From NCBI GenBank assembly GCA_028293425.1, contig JAQGOV010000105.1, positions 1 to 45,701 of the forward strand: 45,701 bases of DNA. The letters run 5' to 3'. The DNA is from Verrucomicrobiales bacterium (lineage in GTDB: Bacteria > Verrucomicrobiota > Verrucomicrobiia > Limisphaerales > JAQGOV01). The position numbers were made by a program, and so were the translations under genes. Shown one piece after another: positions 18,189 to 28,300 of the stretch (positions are counted from its first letter, which is position 1; each line of letters starts with the position of its first letter). The notes beneath the pieces were generated by a model that searched no databases, had not been told where the DNA came from, and worked only from the letters and a program-made list of their open reading frames with translations.

Positions 18189-19897
18189 TCAATCCGCGTC
18201 GATGACTCGCATCCGGTAAAACCGCCCACCGGTTGATGGTATAAAGGGCAAGTCGAACTGGACTTCACCAGTCAAGGCTGTGTTCGTGCGCAAGGGAGCC
18301 CAGTTTGACAGGTTTGTCGATACGTCCAGAACGTGCAAGTAGCCGGATTCACTTAAGGCTGTTAGATGGACAAAATTTTCGTTAATGGTCGGAGTTTTCA
18401 GGCGTGGTCGCATGGGAACCTGACGAGTAAAAGCAGCATGCAAACTTGCGCCGAAAACGATATCAGTGCTGTCCGTTGCGTGCTGGTGAACTTCAACGGC
18501 CAAGACATTGTCACCCACTACCAGGTTGGTGTTTGGCAGCTTGATGACATCGAAATTCGTAGCGTTGTCCACGGTGCGTTCCGCGAGGGTGGCGTAGAAC
18601 ACGGGACCATTAGACATGCCGATCCGAGCGGCTTCCATCCCATTTATATAGAACACCGCTCCATCATCAATCAGGTTCGAAGAGGTCAGCACCACTGCAT
18701 TCGCATTACTGGGCATTTGAAAGTGGGTTCGAAAATAGAACGTCGTCTGCCGAGGGTTGGTGAAGGCGAGAGGAGTGTGCTTTGCGGCCGGCAGGCTTGC
18801 TGTCTCAATGTAGAAGAGACCTCGTCCGCTGGCCCATGCAGCATCATTGTAATTAGTCGTACGCCAGGAGGTGCCAAGATCAATCCCTGCCTGGTTGTAT
18901 TTCCATTGATTCGTAAGGTTCAACAGTTCCAACACGCCAACCATAGGTAAATCCAAGTTCAAGTGAACGAATATATCCGTGTCAGCCGTCAAATTCGTCA
19001 CAACTGGCAGGCTGGCATAGCCAGTTTGGTTGCCCGGATGAGCACGGTGCCCGCGGGTACGCCGGTCAGCGTGTAAGCCCCGTTCGCATCCGTGAACCCT
19101 TTCACGCCGCTACTGGTGGTGACGACCGCATGCGGCACCGTGTGATTTAGACTATCCAACACCAAGCCGCTGACCGCGCCGGTAAACGAGAATTGATGGG
19201 GATTGATCAGGAGTTTCACGAAATCAATCGCATAGCCATCTCCAGCTCCGGTTGTGACGTCATCGACATTCAGGCTTAGCGTCCCGCTTTGTACCAGTGC
19301 GAGAAAGTTGCTCGGAATGGCCACTGTTATCATACGCCCGATGGGCCCTGTTTGAATCAATGAATTGATGACCTCCTCCAGGAACGGAGCGCGAACATCA
19401 TTGATCAGCACACGATAATTCGCGCGCCAAACCGGAGCTTGAAAATCATCTACAAAAATTTGGAAGGCCGCGGTGTTCACCGGAATGCTTGGCAGCCCGT
19501 AGGTGAGCATCAGCGTCTCTACATCGTTGGACGGTCGGGATGTAGTTAGGGTGTAATTATCCGCCCCGGCAGGTGGAGAATTGCTGTAGCTGGTCACTAC
19601 CATAATCCGGTCAGTGCCAGCCGGCTCCCCGGGCGGATTGGTAGGTGGATGCGCATGAACAGGAGTAGAGCGGCCGGAAAAAGGATTAAACCCGGAAGGC
19701 CAGCCGAAACCCAGGTTATCAATGTCCCCCACGCGCACCATCAGATCAGCCTCCGGGGTGTTCGTCATTGCCAGGCTTTTGGCAGCCCAATTACCATCCT
19801 GAGGTGTCACTTGGGCCAGGAGAGGGCTAGAAAAGCAAATTGCCTGAAGCAGAATCGAACAAAGGCAGAACCGCACCTGTTCTTGGAAAATTGCCAT
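18189..19897 (-). pseudogene. Secreted protein with carboxypeptidase-regulatory-like domain and verrucomicrobial C-terminal repeat, split by a 1-nt frameshift (ORFs 18998..19897 and 18189..19001)
   Basis: N-part ends ...GVPAGTVLIRATKLAMPACQL*; adding one base near 19021 restores ...KLGYASLPVVTNLTADTDIFVHLNLDLP..., continuous with the second ORF. Confidence 0.75.
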
Positions 19898-20215
19898 GTC
19901 ATGCCATGGTGCCTTTTTCTCAACATTTTACAAGGCGGAAGGGGCTGCAGCGCCGTATACATTTACCTGTATGGTTGCCAAAGAGGCGTTGTGATGAAAC
20001 GATCACGAACAAGTGAAAACAGAAACGTCGCAAGCGATGCTTTCGACAAAGCCATCCCAACCATGAACACGGTCTTGCCATCTCTGCCGCAACCTTCCGT
20101 GATTGCGCTCATCCTTTTTGCCTTCCTCCTTTCGCCGGAGGCTGAGGTTTTATCGGCTCCACTTTCAGAGAGTGTTGGGGGAGCGCCGACCATCCAACTG
20201 CAGCCCGCTTTGCTT

Positions 20216-22189
20216 TTAACGGACTACTCCTCTGTAAAATTTGTAGCTGCCGGGCGTGGGATCGGAAAAATAATTCGTAATTTGCCCGCTGGTAAAATTG
20301 GTCAGTGTCGCCCAGTCGACCAAATTCGGGGAAGTTTCGATTGAATAACTTTCCCCAGCCTCACCGATCAACGTCATTGAATTGCTGGTTCCAAGTGGAT
20401 CCGTGCCCCCAATACGGAACGGAGCGGCCACTATAGCCATCGTTCGGACCCCACCGGCAGCGATTGCGACCACTCGATTTAACCCGGGCGGGACATTCGT
20501 CTGCCCATATTGATTCTGCCCCCATGCCACTACGGTCCCATCGCGCTTCAGGGCTACACTGTGATTGTCTCCGGCCGCTATGGCTGTTACCCCGCTTAAG
20601 CCGGCAGGAACGTTGGTTTGCCCAAAGTCATTTCGTCCCCAAGCCACCACGGTTCCATTCAATTTCAGCGCAAGGCCGTGATATTTCCCGCCTGCAAGAG
20701 TTTTCACGTTGCTCAAATCGGGAGGGGGGCGCAACTCCTCGCCGTTCGTATCGCCCCAGTATACCACCGTGCCGTCGGCCTTCAGCCCCATGGAATAACG
20801 CTCCGTTATGGCCATGGCAACAATTTGGTTCAATCCCTGGGGTAGTGGTTCTCCGCCACCGGTATAACCCCAAGCCGCCAAGGTGCCATCCGCCTTCAGC
20901 GCCAGACTGTAGTAGGCGCCCGCAGCAATCGAAATTACATTGGTCAAGCCGGAAGGCACCGTTGCTTGACTTGATCCATCATAACCCCAGGCGAACACTG
21001 TTCCGTTGCTTCTGAGAGCCAGGCTATGAGACTCACCCGCGGCGACAGCCATCACATTGCTGAGGCCAGGTGGCGATGTTACAGGCCCTGCAGCACTTTG
21101 GCCCCATGCTTCAACTGTGCCATTGCGCCTGAGCGCTACGCGGTGACGAGAGCCCGTAGCCAGTGCTGACACGTCTCTCAAACGGCCTGGGACCAGACTC
21201 TGCCCGTAGCCATTGTTGCCCCAGGCCACGATGCTTCCGTTGGACTTAAGGGCCAGGCTAGCCTCAAAGCCGGCCGAGATCGCCACTACATTGCTGAGGC
21301 CCACCGGGACGGCGGTTAGGCTTTTATCATCTCCTCCCCAGCCGACCACAGTGCCGTCGCTCTTTAATGCCAGGCTGTGCAGCCAGCCTGCCGCTATAGC
21401 GACGACCCCGGTGAGTCCATTGGGAACGGTGCTTTCGCCGGAATAGTTTCCGCCCCACGCAACCACTGTTCCATCACGCCGAAGCGCCAGGTTGTGATAA
21501 CCACCAGCCGCAATGGCGATTACGTCTTGCAAGTTGCTTGGGGTATTCGTTTGCCCCTCGCCAAATTTGCCCCAGCCAACGACGGTTCCGTCCTCTTTAA
21601 GGGCGAGGCTGTGGAAGTAGCCTGCCGCGATCGCTTTCACCGCTGTTAGATCTGCAGGCACATTGGTTTGTTGATAGTCATTCATCCCCCATGAGATGAC
21701 GGTTCCGTCGTTTCTGAGGGCCAGACTGTGCCTGTTCGCCGAGATAGTTACCACTTTGGACAGGCCGGCCGGAATGTTTGTCCTCCCACGGTCATTCGAC
21801 CCCCATGCAGTCACCGTTCCATCTTTTTTCAAAATGAGGTTATACGTATCGCCGGCTGAGATAGTAGCCACATTGTCCAAGCCGGCTGGAATCAGACAAT
21901 CCCCAGCCATGTCGAACCCCCACGCCATTACGGTGCCGTTGGTGGTTATTGTCAAATTGTGATACTCTCCCGCGGCAATTGCGCTAAAGCGAACGTTCGC
22001 CTCCGCATATGGCAGGATGAACTCCCCCCACTCCACCACCGTGCCCGCCGGAGCAGCCGCTGTAGTCATTGCACTGAAGGCGTTTATCAATACCAGCACG
22101 AAGAGGGACGAGCGCGCATGCGCTCTGACAGTATTGAGAATGAAGGTTACCCCTGGACGTTTATAGTTATAAGTCATATCCCCACGCAC
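20216..22189 (-). CDS. Secreted RCC1-repeat (β-propeller) protein
   Basis: 657 aa; 13 full 38-39-aa repeats of the type VAIAAGxxHSLALKxDGTVVAWGxNxxGQTNVPxGLxxV plus split terminal half-repeats; C-terminal SYSIETSPNLVDWATLTNFTSG. Confidence 0.9.
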   Translation of the reverse strand: MRGDMTYNYKRPGVTFILNTVRAHARSSLFVLVLINAFSAMTTAAAPAGTVVEWGEFILPYAEANVRFSAIAAGEYHNLTITTNGTVMAWGFDMAGDCLIPAGLDNVATISAGDTYNLILKKDGTVTAWGSNDRGRTNIPAGLSKVVTISANRHSLALRNDGTVISWGMNDYQQTNVPADLTAVKAIAAGYFHSLALKEDGTVVGWGKFGEGQTNTPSNLQDVIAIAAGGYHNLALRRDGTVVAWGGNYSGESTVPNGLTGVVAIAAGWLHSLALKSDGTVVGWGGDDKSLTAVPVGLSNVVAISAGFEASLALKSNGSIVAWGNNGYGQSLVPGRLRDVSALATGSRHRVALRRNGTVEAWGQSAAGPVTSPPGLSNVMAVAAGESHSLALRSNGTVFAWGYDGSSQATVPSGLTNVISIAAGAYYSLALKADGTLAAWGYTGGGEPLPQGLNQIVAMAITERYSMGLKADGTVVYWGDTNGEELRPPPDLSNVKTLAGGKYHGLALKLNGTVVAWGRNDFGQTNVPAGLSGVTAIAAGDNHSVALKRDGTVVAWGQNQYGQTNVPPGLNRVVAIAAGGVRTMAIVAAPFRIGGTDPLGTSNSMTLIGEAGESYSIETSPNLVDWATLTNFTSGQITNYFSDPTPGSYKFYRGVVR

Positions 22190-22688
22190 TTATTGCACCA
22201 GCTTGCTTTTGTCGGATTGGACGCAAGATAAGATGAAATATCGACTTTGCAAGAGCCGAACAGGAAATCTTGGAGCAGAACGCAAGGTCTTGAGATCGGA
22301 TGGTAAGCGAAACTTATTTCTTGGTCCTTGATCCGAACAGCACCTTAAGCAGTTCCCGACCTCATTGAGATATGCCGTTACAAAGTGGTCGATGTAGCTG
22401 CCGAACTGAATCGTTGGACCACCTCCTTTTATACCTATCTGATTATCCGACCATCCACCACCCCGGCGCCCAAGCAGCGCAATTGGGTTCGGGGAAAGCT
22501 TCTCTCCATTTCTGTCCTTTTCCTTACCCTGCGTATAGTCCTAATCCTTTGCTGCCCGACTTCCTTTTGAGCGCTTTGAGATCTACCATCTTCTCCATGG
22601 AAGGTTGCAGGGCTGGTCAGGGAGGAATAATGAAGATTGCGGAAGGTGACGGAAAATTGGAGAAGGTTTAGAAGATTTTTCTTCGAAA

Positions 22689-22716
22689 TGAAGGTTGCAG
22701 AAGGCTCTAACCTTCA
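22689..22716. repeat. Short inverted repeat TGAAGGTT-N12-AACCTTCA in an intergenic region with repeated GAAGGTTGCAG 11-mers
   Basis: Perfect 8-bp arms; GAAGGTTGCAG at 22600..22610 and 22690..22700, inverted GCAACCTTC at 22795..22803. Confidence 0.4.
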
Positions 22717-22835
22717 ATCACCCTCAACCAGCTTGGGTCACCGGATCGAAATGAAACCCACCCCGCCAAGCACAACATGCCTATTCCCCCCTGCGCAACC
22801 TTCCCAATCCAACTCTTAGTTGCTACGTTGCAGCG

Positions 22836-23696
22836 ATGTTGAAACGGAAAACAATTACGTGCGCGTTGACCATTGCCGGCTCGGACAGCGGCGGCGGTGC
22901 TGGAATTCAGGCGGACTTGAAGACATTTGCAGCGATCGGCGTTCACGGAACGAGCGTGCTGACTTGTATCACGGCCCAGAATCCTCGCAGGGTAATTGGA
23001 GTCCAGGAAATCACTCCCAAGCTTGTGCGGCAGCAACTGGAAGCTGTCTTTGAAGCCTTGCCACCTCATGCGATTAAAACCGGAATGCTTTTTTCCAAGC
23101 GAATCATCCAGGAAGTGACTCGGTTCCTGAGAACCTTGAAGAAAGCGCCACCGTTGATCGTTGATCCAGTAATGATGTCCACCAGTGGGAGCCTTCTACT
23201 GCAAAGGAATGCGATCAAGGCTCTGACACACGAACTGTTCCGGCTGGCAGCGCTGATCACCCCCAATATCCCGGAGGCAGAAGCCCTCGGCGCGCCAATT
23301 GTCCGGGATCCGGAGGATCTGCGAATCGCTGTTCGACACCTGCACGACCTTTTCGGTTGCGCGGTTTTGCTCAAAGGAGGGCACCTGGGCAAAACCAAGG
23401 AATCAGTGGACATTTTTTATGACGGAAAAACAGAACTCCTTCTCAGCGCACCACGCATACAAAAAGTGAAAAACCATGGAACCGGTTGCACCTATTCGGC
23501 GGCCATTACCGGTTATATGGCAAACGGAGATTGCTTGGAATCCGCGGTGGAACGCGGGAAGGATTTCGTAACTCATGCCATCGCGGGCTCTGTTCGGGTG
23601 GCACAGCAGGACTTGCTGAGTTGGGTGGAAAGCGCAGACACCAGATCAGGCGTCAAACACTCATCAGCCCCGCATTCCTGCGCGCATTGCGGTTAG
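22836..23696 (+). CDS. thiD: Bifunctional hydroxymethylpyrimidine kinase/phosphomethylpyrimidine kinase
   Basis: TIAGSDSGGGAGIQADLKTFAA, VDPVMMSTSG, LITPNIPEAEAL, KNHGTGCTYSAAI. Confidence 0.93.
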   Translation: MLKRKTITCALTIAGSDSGGGAGIQADLKTFAAIGVHGTSVLTCITAQNPRRVIGVQEITPKLVRQQLEAVFEALPPHAIKTGMLFSKRIIQEVTRFLRTLKKAPPLIVDPVMMSTSGSLLLQRNAIKALTHELFRLAALITPNIPEAEALGAPIVRDPEDLRIAVRHLHDLFGCAVLLKGGHLGKTKESVDIFYDGKTELLLSAPRIQKVKNHGTGCTYSAAITGYMANGDCLESAVERGKDFVTHAIAGSVRVAQQDLLSWVESADTRSGVKHSSAPHSCAHCG

Positions 23697-23758
23697 AAGT
23701 GTTCTCGTCTTCATCCGCAATCTGTGGCTTAAGTGCCACCAACTGGTCTGTAAAAGAA

Positions 23759-23790
23759 AATTGCCGATGGCTGGGTCGCCACCGGCAATT
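23759..23790. terminator. Hairpin terminator between convergent thiD and epimerase genes
   Basis: AATTGCCG-a-TGGC-tgggtc-GCCA-c-CGGCAATT flanked by A-rich (aaaagaa) and T-rich (ttcttaat) sides. Confidence 0.75.
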
Positions 23791-23810
23791 CTTAATCAAA
23801 TCGTGATAGC

Positions 23811-24686
23811 TTACTTCGTCGGCTTGAACTCACGAACGAACGTAATGCACTTGGTGATCTCCGGAACGGATGTGGTCCAGTTGTGCTCGTATTCCACCGA
23901 GATATTGCCTTTGAAGCCCTGGGAATAGAGCTCGTTCAGAATAGCTGGAACGTCTGAAACGCCTTCGCCATACGGCACATCATGGGCGTTTCCCTTGTCG
24001 AATTCATTCAAGTCCTTAAGATGGCTGCTGATGATGCGCCCCTTCAGGATCCTGAGGCATTCCACCGGCTTCAGCCCGGAGCGCACCCAGTGACCAGTGT
24101 CAGCACAGGCCCCAATTCGTTTGTCACGGTCCTTGGTGACCTCGATAATGTAGTTCGGGTCCCACATGCGGTATTTGGGATTGTTCGCCTGCTTGGGATG
24201 ATCATGGAACCCGACCATCACATCGTATTCCTTTACCATTTTTTCAATCGTATCGATTGCATCCGTGGATTCGGTGGTCACAGCGCGCAAACCGAGTTTC
24301 TTGGCGAATTGAAAAACCTTGCGTGCCTCGGCCTCGTCCTTGGGGATGCCGACCACGCCGTAATTCACGGCTTTGATTTTGTGCAAGTCGAGCTTCGCTT
24401 TGACCTTGGCGATCGTTTCATCCGAGGCATTGTGGTCCCACTTCACTTTGGGCTCATCCTTGCTTAAAGGCTGGCCTGGGTAAAACTCAATGACCTTGCC
24501 GCCCGTTTCAGCCGTCTTTTCGATGGCTTCATAAACAGTGTAGTGGTTGAAAGAGTAAGCCTGGCAGCCGATGAAAAATTCCCCGTTCTTGTATTGTTTG
24601 GGGATTTTGACTTCGGCCTGGGCCTGAATGGTAATTGCGGCGGCCAGTCCGGCCACCAAACCTAGTAGATGATTGATTTTGATCAT
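23811..24686 (-). CDS. Secreted sugar phosphate isomerase/epimerase (xylose isomerase-like TIM barrel)
   Basis: Signal peptide; GCQAYSFNHYTVYEAIEKTAETGGKVIEFYPG, VGFHDHPKQ, ACADTGHWVRSG, SVEYEHNW. Confidence 0.88.
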   Translation of the reverse strand: MIKINHLLGLVAGLAAAITIQAQAEVKIPKQYKNGEFFIGCQAYSFNHYTVYEAIEKTAETGGKVIEFYPGQPLSKDEPKVKWDHNASDETIAKVKAKLDLHKIKAVNYGVVGIPKDEAEARKVFQFAKKLGLRAVTTESTDAIDTIEKMVKEYDVMVGFHDHPKQANNPKYRMWDPNYIIEVTKDRDKRIGACADTGHWVRSGLKPVECLRILKGRIISSHLKDLNEFDKGNAHDVPYGEGVSDVPAILNELYSQGFKGNISVEYEHNWTTSVPEITKCITFVREFKPTK

Positions 24687-24830
24687 GACGTAATTAGGGT
24701 TAAAAGACTGGTTCGCCCAGCACCTTATTCATTGTGTAGCCGAAGATTAGAGGGTCCCAAGGAAGGGATCAAGCCTTGGAAAGAGAGCAACCAATGCACC
24801 ATTACCCGTGACGCTTTACGCTTCGACCCA

Positions 24831-25199
24831 TCAGGTCGGATTCGCATAGACGCTATCGGATTCTTTCTTCGTAAATAGCGCCATGAAGAAGATCAACAAA
24901 CCGCAAACCAGGTGAGGAATCCATGTGATTTTGTAGAACCCAAGCACCCAAGGCGAGACAGCCAGGAAAATCCCAATGATATAATCAAAAACCAGGTGTG
25001 CCCGCATGGAGATGAGCTTGACAAGGCTCGTTTCGTTCCGGCTAGCGAATGCGAGAAAGAGAATGGCGACGCCAAAATGACGCGGGACCCACTGCACTTG
25101 TTCGGTATGAAACAAATCCATCAAGTCGGGAGCAACCAGCAGAAAGAAACCAATCACATAATCCGATAACCCATGAACCCAGGTTGGTATGACTCTCAT
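24831..25199 (-). CDS. Small membrane protein (SPW repeat-like)
   Basis: Start placed at MRVIPTWVHGLSDYVIGFFLLVAP; two similar hydrophobic segments (DYVIGFFLLVAP... / DYIIGIFLAVSPWVLGF). Confidence 0.7.
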   Translation of the reverse strand: MRVIPTWVHGLSDYVIGFFLLVAPDLMDLFHTEQVQWVPRHFGVAILFLAFASRNETSLVKLISMRAHLVFDYIIGIFLAVSPWVLGFYKITWIPHLVCGLLIFFMALFTKKESDSVYANPT

Positions 25200-25320
25200 G
25201 GAACAAGGTAAAGCGCGGCTTACCCGCGCCCTATGGGGAAAAATCCTCCGCACCACCATCCGGCAGCCCACCGCTAGCCAAACGAGAGCAAAAACGGGTC
25301 CCAAATTCTGAGCTCAACAA

Positions 25321-28300
25321 ATGCTCCGACCCCGGAACGATGAAGGCCGCTCCAATTATCGGGCTTTTCAAGAAATTCCCAGTCAGAAAAGTGCCCGGAA
25401 ATTGAATGTTTTCACTCCCCAAGCCTATAGAGATGTTGCAATCCTTTGGAGGGTTGGGGAATCTGTGCCGATAAACTTGCAAGACAGCAGGTTTGGTCTG
25501 CTTTTCGATTTAACGATGACGAACTTTGTCATGATTCCGGCCACCGGCGCACGGGTGCTCCGTTTCGTGGGTGATCGACTTGTTTTTACGCTCCAACGGG
25601 CGGATGGCAAAACCCTGCCCGAAGGCTGGCGTGCCTTTCTCCGAACAAACCTGGGGCGAGGCTCGGTCCTCCGGCAAGAAATTATCAATGCCCACTCCGG
25701 ACGCCGCCGCTTGGCGCAATCCTCTTGGCGAGATGTCCCCATGGAAAGTCTTGATGGCGAATGGCGCCGGGAAATCGTGATGAACGAAGTCGGTTATTTC
25801 CGCGCCAAGGCTTATGCGGTTGACCCCCAGGGCCGCCAGCATTGGCCGGACGGACCTGACCTCGGCATCAGCATCCATCCTGACAGTTATCGGACAGCCA
25901 ACTCGATTTATTGCGCCTTCGTGCGCATGTTTGGCGAATCGCGAACCGCCATCTCCACGCGCAATCCGCTCTTTGAAATGCAACTCGCAGAGCTTGACCA
26001 GCAGGGATTCACAGTGATTCCTCCAAGTGGCAAGCTCCGGGATTTAATCAAAGCCCTGCCCCACATCGTGGATACCCTTGGGTGCCGCATTCTGCACCTT
26101 CTCCCGGTGAATCCAACACCGACTGTCTTTGCCCGCATGGGACGCTATGGAAGCCCTTATGCCTCGCTGGATTTGACAGGCATCGACCCCGCGCTCGTCG
26201 AGTTCGACAAAAAAACCACCGGGGTCGACCAGTTTAAAGAATTGACCTTTGCTGCGCATTGTCGCGGCGCACGCGTCTTCCTGGACATCGTGATCAATCA
26301 CACGGGTTGGGGCGCATGGCTCCAGGAACATCATCCCGAGTGGTACCTGCGCAAAGAGAACGGAGAATTCATCAGCCCCGGCGCGTGGGGGACTTTTTGG
26401 GAAGACCTGAGCGAGTTGGATCACCGGCATCCCAAGCTCTGGGAATACATCGCGGACGTGCTGCTGACATGGTGCCGTCGTGGCGTAGACGGTTTTCGGT
26501 GCGATGCCGGTTACAAAATCCCGGTTCCCGCGTGGCAATACATCACAGCTCGCGTCCTGGATGAATTTCCTGAAACAATTTTCCTGTTGGAAGGCTTGGG
26601 CGGATCCTGGGAAGCTACGGAAAACCTGCTCACTGACGGCGGCATGCAGTGGGCTTATTCCGAGCTGTTCCAAAATTATTCCGGCTCTGCAGTATCCAGC
26701 TACCTGGATTACAGCAATGGCCAGAACGAACGAGTCGGCCTCTACGTCCACTACAGCGAAACCCATGATAACGATCGTCTGGCTAAGGAAGGCCGCACTT
26801 GGTCTCTGCTTCGGAATCGGCTCTGCGCATTAACCAGCGCCAGTGGTGGCTTTGGATTTACCTGTGGGGTGGAATGGCTGGCCACGGAAAAGCTCAATGT
26901 GCATTCCAGCCGCGGCCTGTCTTGGGGTAACCCCGAAAACATTGTCCCTGAGCTGGCTGAGTTGAACCGGTTGCTTGCGCATCATCCCTGTTTTCTGGAT
27001 GGAGCAAGCCTGACCCGCCTCAACGCCGCCCATTCGCCCATTTATGCGTTGAGCCGGATCTCTGCGGAAGGGTTGGATAAGGTCCTGGTGCTCGTTAATA
27101 CCGACCTGAATTCCGCTCATCCTTTTGCCTTAAGCCAGCAGGATTTTGTTGAGATGGGCGAGCCGCAACTCGATCTGCTTACCCAAAAACCTTTCGTTTG
27201 GGAGAAGCGGAGCGCGAATGAGGTCGGTTTCCAAATGCCCGCCGGTGGCTGTTTTTGTTTGGCGCTCGGTCTCCTTCCACGGGGGCTCACCGGAAACAGC
27301 TACCGCAAGGCGCGTGCGCAGGCTGCCTGGCTGGTGACAGCCCTTCGAGAAACATTGCCGTGTGAGGAGGTTGGCCCTTACCACTGGAGGGAACTGGCGG
27401 AAAGGGTGAACACTTCCCCAAGCCGGGTGCTATCAAGTCTCAGTGTCCTGAAGCCCGAACTGGCCCGAACCAATCTGGTCACGGCTCTTGACGATGCCTT
27501 GGCATCAGAGCATTACCCAAACGTTGTGCTTTGGTCCCAACTCGATGTGCGCCGTATCACTCCTGTCCCGCCCGGTCATTGGCTGTTGGTCGAGGATAAA
27601 GCGCCTTTCCGCGCAACGCTGAAATGTGGCGATCGGCAATACCACGTGGAGTCGATCGAAACCAAAAGCGGACACGTTGCTTCCTTCCATCCGAACATTT
27701 ACACCGGCAATGTCGAATTGGAAATGGAGCGTTATGGCGCCGGGGAAACGATGCTCGCGGCGACTGTAAGGTTTCTTTCGGCTGAACCGCAGGTCGCCGG
27801 GTTGCGAACCACGGCTGACCTCGCCCGGAAAGCCGGCAATATAAAGGCTCCCACTGGTCTGGCTTTGCTGACCAACGGCATCGGTGGCATGGCTCGAATC
27901 CACGCCAACCTCGGCGAGGTAACGTCAAAATATGACTGCGCCCTTGCTGCGAACCTTCACGCCAGCGTTCCCGTGGACCGGCATATTTTCGCAAAACGCA
28001 TCCGGGTCTGGGTAGCTGCGGATGGTTTCATTTCACCGCTCAACGACGATAGCCTCGTGGAATTCCTGCCCGGCCCTCCGGCCAGATGGCGCTTTGTGGC
28101 CGGAGCGGGTGACGGCAGAATGATCGAGATCCAGGTGGTCGCCGATATGATCCCTGGTTGGAACACCACTGTGCTCCGTTTTATCCGGCCAGGGAGTCTT
28201 CCCCTTTTCGGCAAAGAGCTGCCTCCCGAATCCAAAGTGAGCCTGACCGTCCGGGTGGATATTGAGGACCGCAGCTTCCATATGGAAACGGAGCGGAATC

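Noticed and set aside
18998-19001. ATGA stop/start overlap suggesting two translationally coupled genes
   Set aside because: A one-base correction about 20 nt upstream restores a continuous domain; the overlap is better explained by a frameshift
20464-21962. Series of plus-strand ORFs across the RCC1 gene
   Set aside because: Antisense shadows generated by the repeated units
22190-22835. TPP riboswitch upstream of thiD
   Set aside because: Conserved CTGAGA and ACCYGATYYGG motifs not found in the gap
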